64,000 nucleotides of DNA from Candidatus Saccharimonadota bacterium (lineage in GTDB: Bacteria; Patescibacteriota; Saccharimonadia; Saccharimonadales; Saccharimonadaceae), in contig JAPLYU010000001.1 in NCBI GenBank assembly GCA_026395405.1, positions 564,696 through 628,695 of the forward strand, read 5' to 3'. The notes beneath the pieces are model-generated. The model saw nothing but the letters and a program-made list of their open reading frames with translations. It did no database searches and had not been told where the DNA came from. Numbering within the stretch: position 1 is the stretch's first letter; every line of letters begins with the position of its first letter. Shown here piece after piece: positions 63,491 through 64,000 of this stretch. Both the position numbers and the translations under genes were made by a program.

Positions 63491-64000
63491 TTATTGATTA
63501 AATTTTATCGTAGCGATTAAATTATTGAAGTCGGTTGCAAAAGTAGTTGCATCGGATCGTATTGTTAATGTTTTGTCGCGAATCTTAAATATCACCGCTG
63601 ACCCCCGGATATCCTTTGTAAAACTACCGTCAAGTCGTGTACCGTTATTACCATCTGCTACTACACTACTAGCTTTTAAGTCACCCTTTTTAACCAATGA
63701 GCTGTACGTTGCAATTTCTTTGTCATAATCATTTTGATTAATAACGACCCTAAGGGCATATTGCTGTGAAGTGCTAACTGGCGGAATTGACAACGGGTTA
63801 AGGTACGCTTCGAATGTGCCGCCGTTTGTGGCGTCTTTGGATACATAAACGCTCCACGTTTTTGGATACTCAAACGTAACCCGACCAAGATCATCCGGAC
63901 CAACGAATTGACGAGTCGGTAATTTTTCACTTTCAGTAAACTTCTTATTGTCTATGTCTACTTGTTTTTTTACTGCCACTGAAACCTTGCTATTACTAAT
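63491..64000 (-). CDS. Secreted or membrane-anchored protein, 5' end missing
   Basis: The frame is open through the right edge (codons ISNSKVS precede the GTG at 63979), so the N-terminus lies outside. The visible 169 residues read like an extracytoplasmic PsbP/lipoprotein-type beta domain: VTFEYPKTWSVYVSKD, ALRVVINQNDYDKEI, LDGSFTKDIRGSAVIFKI and ATDFNNLIATIKFN. Such domains in CPR bacteria usually follow a membrane helix. Function unknown. Confidence 0.7.
   Translation of the reverse strand: MSNSKVSVAVKKQVDIDNKKFTESEKLPTRQFVGPDDLGRVTFEYPKTWSVYVSKDATNGGTFEAYLNPLSIPPVSTSQQYALRVVINQNDYDKEIATYSSLVKKGDLKASSVVADGNNGTRLDGSFTKDIRGSAVIFKIRDKTLTIRSDATTFATDFNNLIATIKFNQ

Noticed and set aside
1-64000. 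CRISPR arrays, insertion sequences, prophage genes
   Set aside because: No regularly spaced repeats, no transposase and no phage structural or integrase genes were seen; the only dispersed repeats are the X/Y elements.

Overview
The window looks like a slice of a reduced Candidate Phyla Radiation (Patescibacteria) genome, most like Candidatus Saccharibacteria (TM7). This is an inference from gene content: almost no biosynthesis, a complete wall and division cluster, giant type IV pilin-like surface proteins, SmpB/DprA/TopA/Der/Pth housekeeping, a HerA/TraG-type ATPase, DUF3048, PEGA and sortase surface genes. UGA is an ordinary stop throughout (smpB, xth, dus), so the UGA-Gly code of Gracilibacteria/Absconditabacteria is excluded. 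The sequence alone does not prove the species.

Layout. 1-5.4 kb: two tandem pilin-like giants with InlB-B-type and Fn3-like repeats; the first is cut by the left edge. 5.4-15.2 kb: a hypothetical gene, UvrD/PD-(D/E)XK helicase-nuclease, a structured GC-rich unit, dus, a glycine-rich pilin-like protein with a fibrinogen-like end, and an ABC-F ATPase. 15.2-21.3 kb: hydrolase, two glycosyltransferases, smpB, a structured repeat, xth, a beta-helix protein, an NnrD-like protein and tRNA-Leu. 21.3-34.8 kb: sortase, PEGA protein, DUF4367-like protein, gltX, DUF3048, two histidine kinase/receiver pairs, tRNA-Glu and an rRNA pseudouridine synthase. 34.8-45.4 kb: der, pth, a probable ncRNA, dprA, topA, a sigma-region-4/HARE-HTH protein and a HerA/TraG ATPase. 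45.4-46.1 kb: an AT-rich convergent gap where gene direction flips. 46.1-54.4 kb: the dcw cluster on the minus strand (mraZ, rsmH, ftsL, PBP, mraY, ftsW, murG, ftsQ). 54.6-64 kb: HAD, yvcK, PIF1-like helicase, a riboswitch-preceded unknown gene, rnhA, a 21-codon basic ORF, glyS, recO, a third kinase/receiver pair, and a lipoprotein-like gene cut by the right edge.

Two gene architectures coexist. Most housekeeping genes carry a TATAAT/TACAAT hexamer 5-9 nt before the start codon and no Shine-Dalgarno, which indicates leaderless mRNAs. A small set of GC-rich genes (9.4, 19.7, 29.7 and 37.5 kb) have full -35/-10 promoters with 17-nt spacers, Shine-Dalgarno sites and hairpin terminators, like autonomous inserted units.

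Main leads: a cobalamin-riboswitch-like aptamer with a switching hairpin before an unknown zinc-finger-like protein; a family of structured intergenic repeats (three copies) with compensatory base changes; a promoter-to-terminator ncRNA candidate upstream of dprA; MraZ-box pairs around the mraZ promoter; DnaA-box pairs at both ends of the dcw region; and three two-component systems whose regulators all lack a DNA-binding domain.
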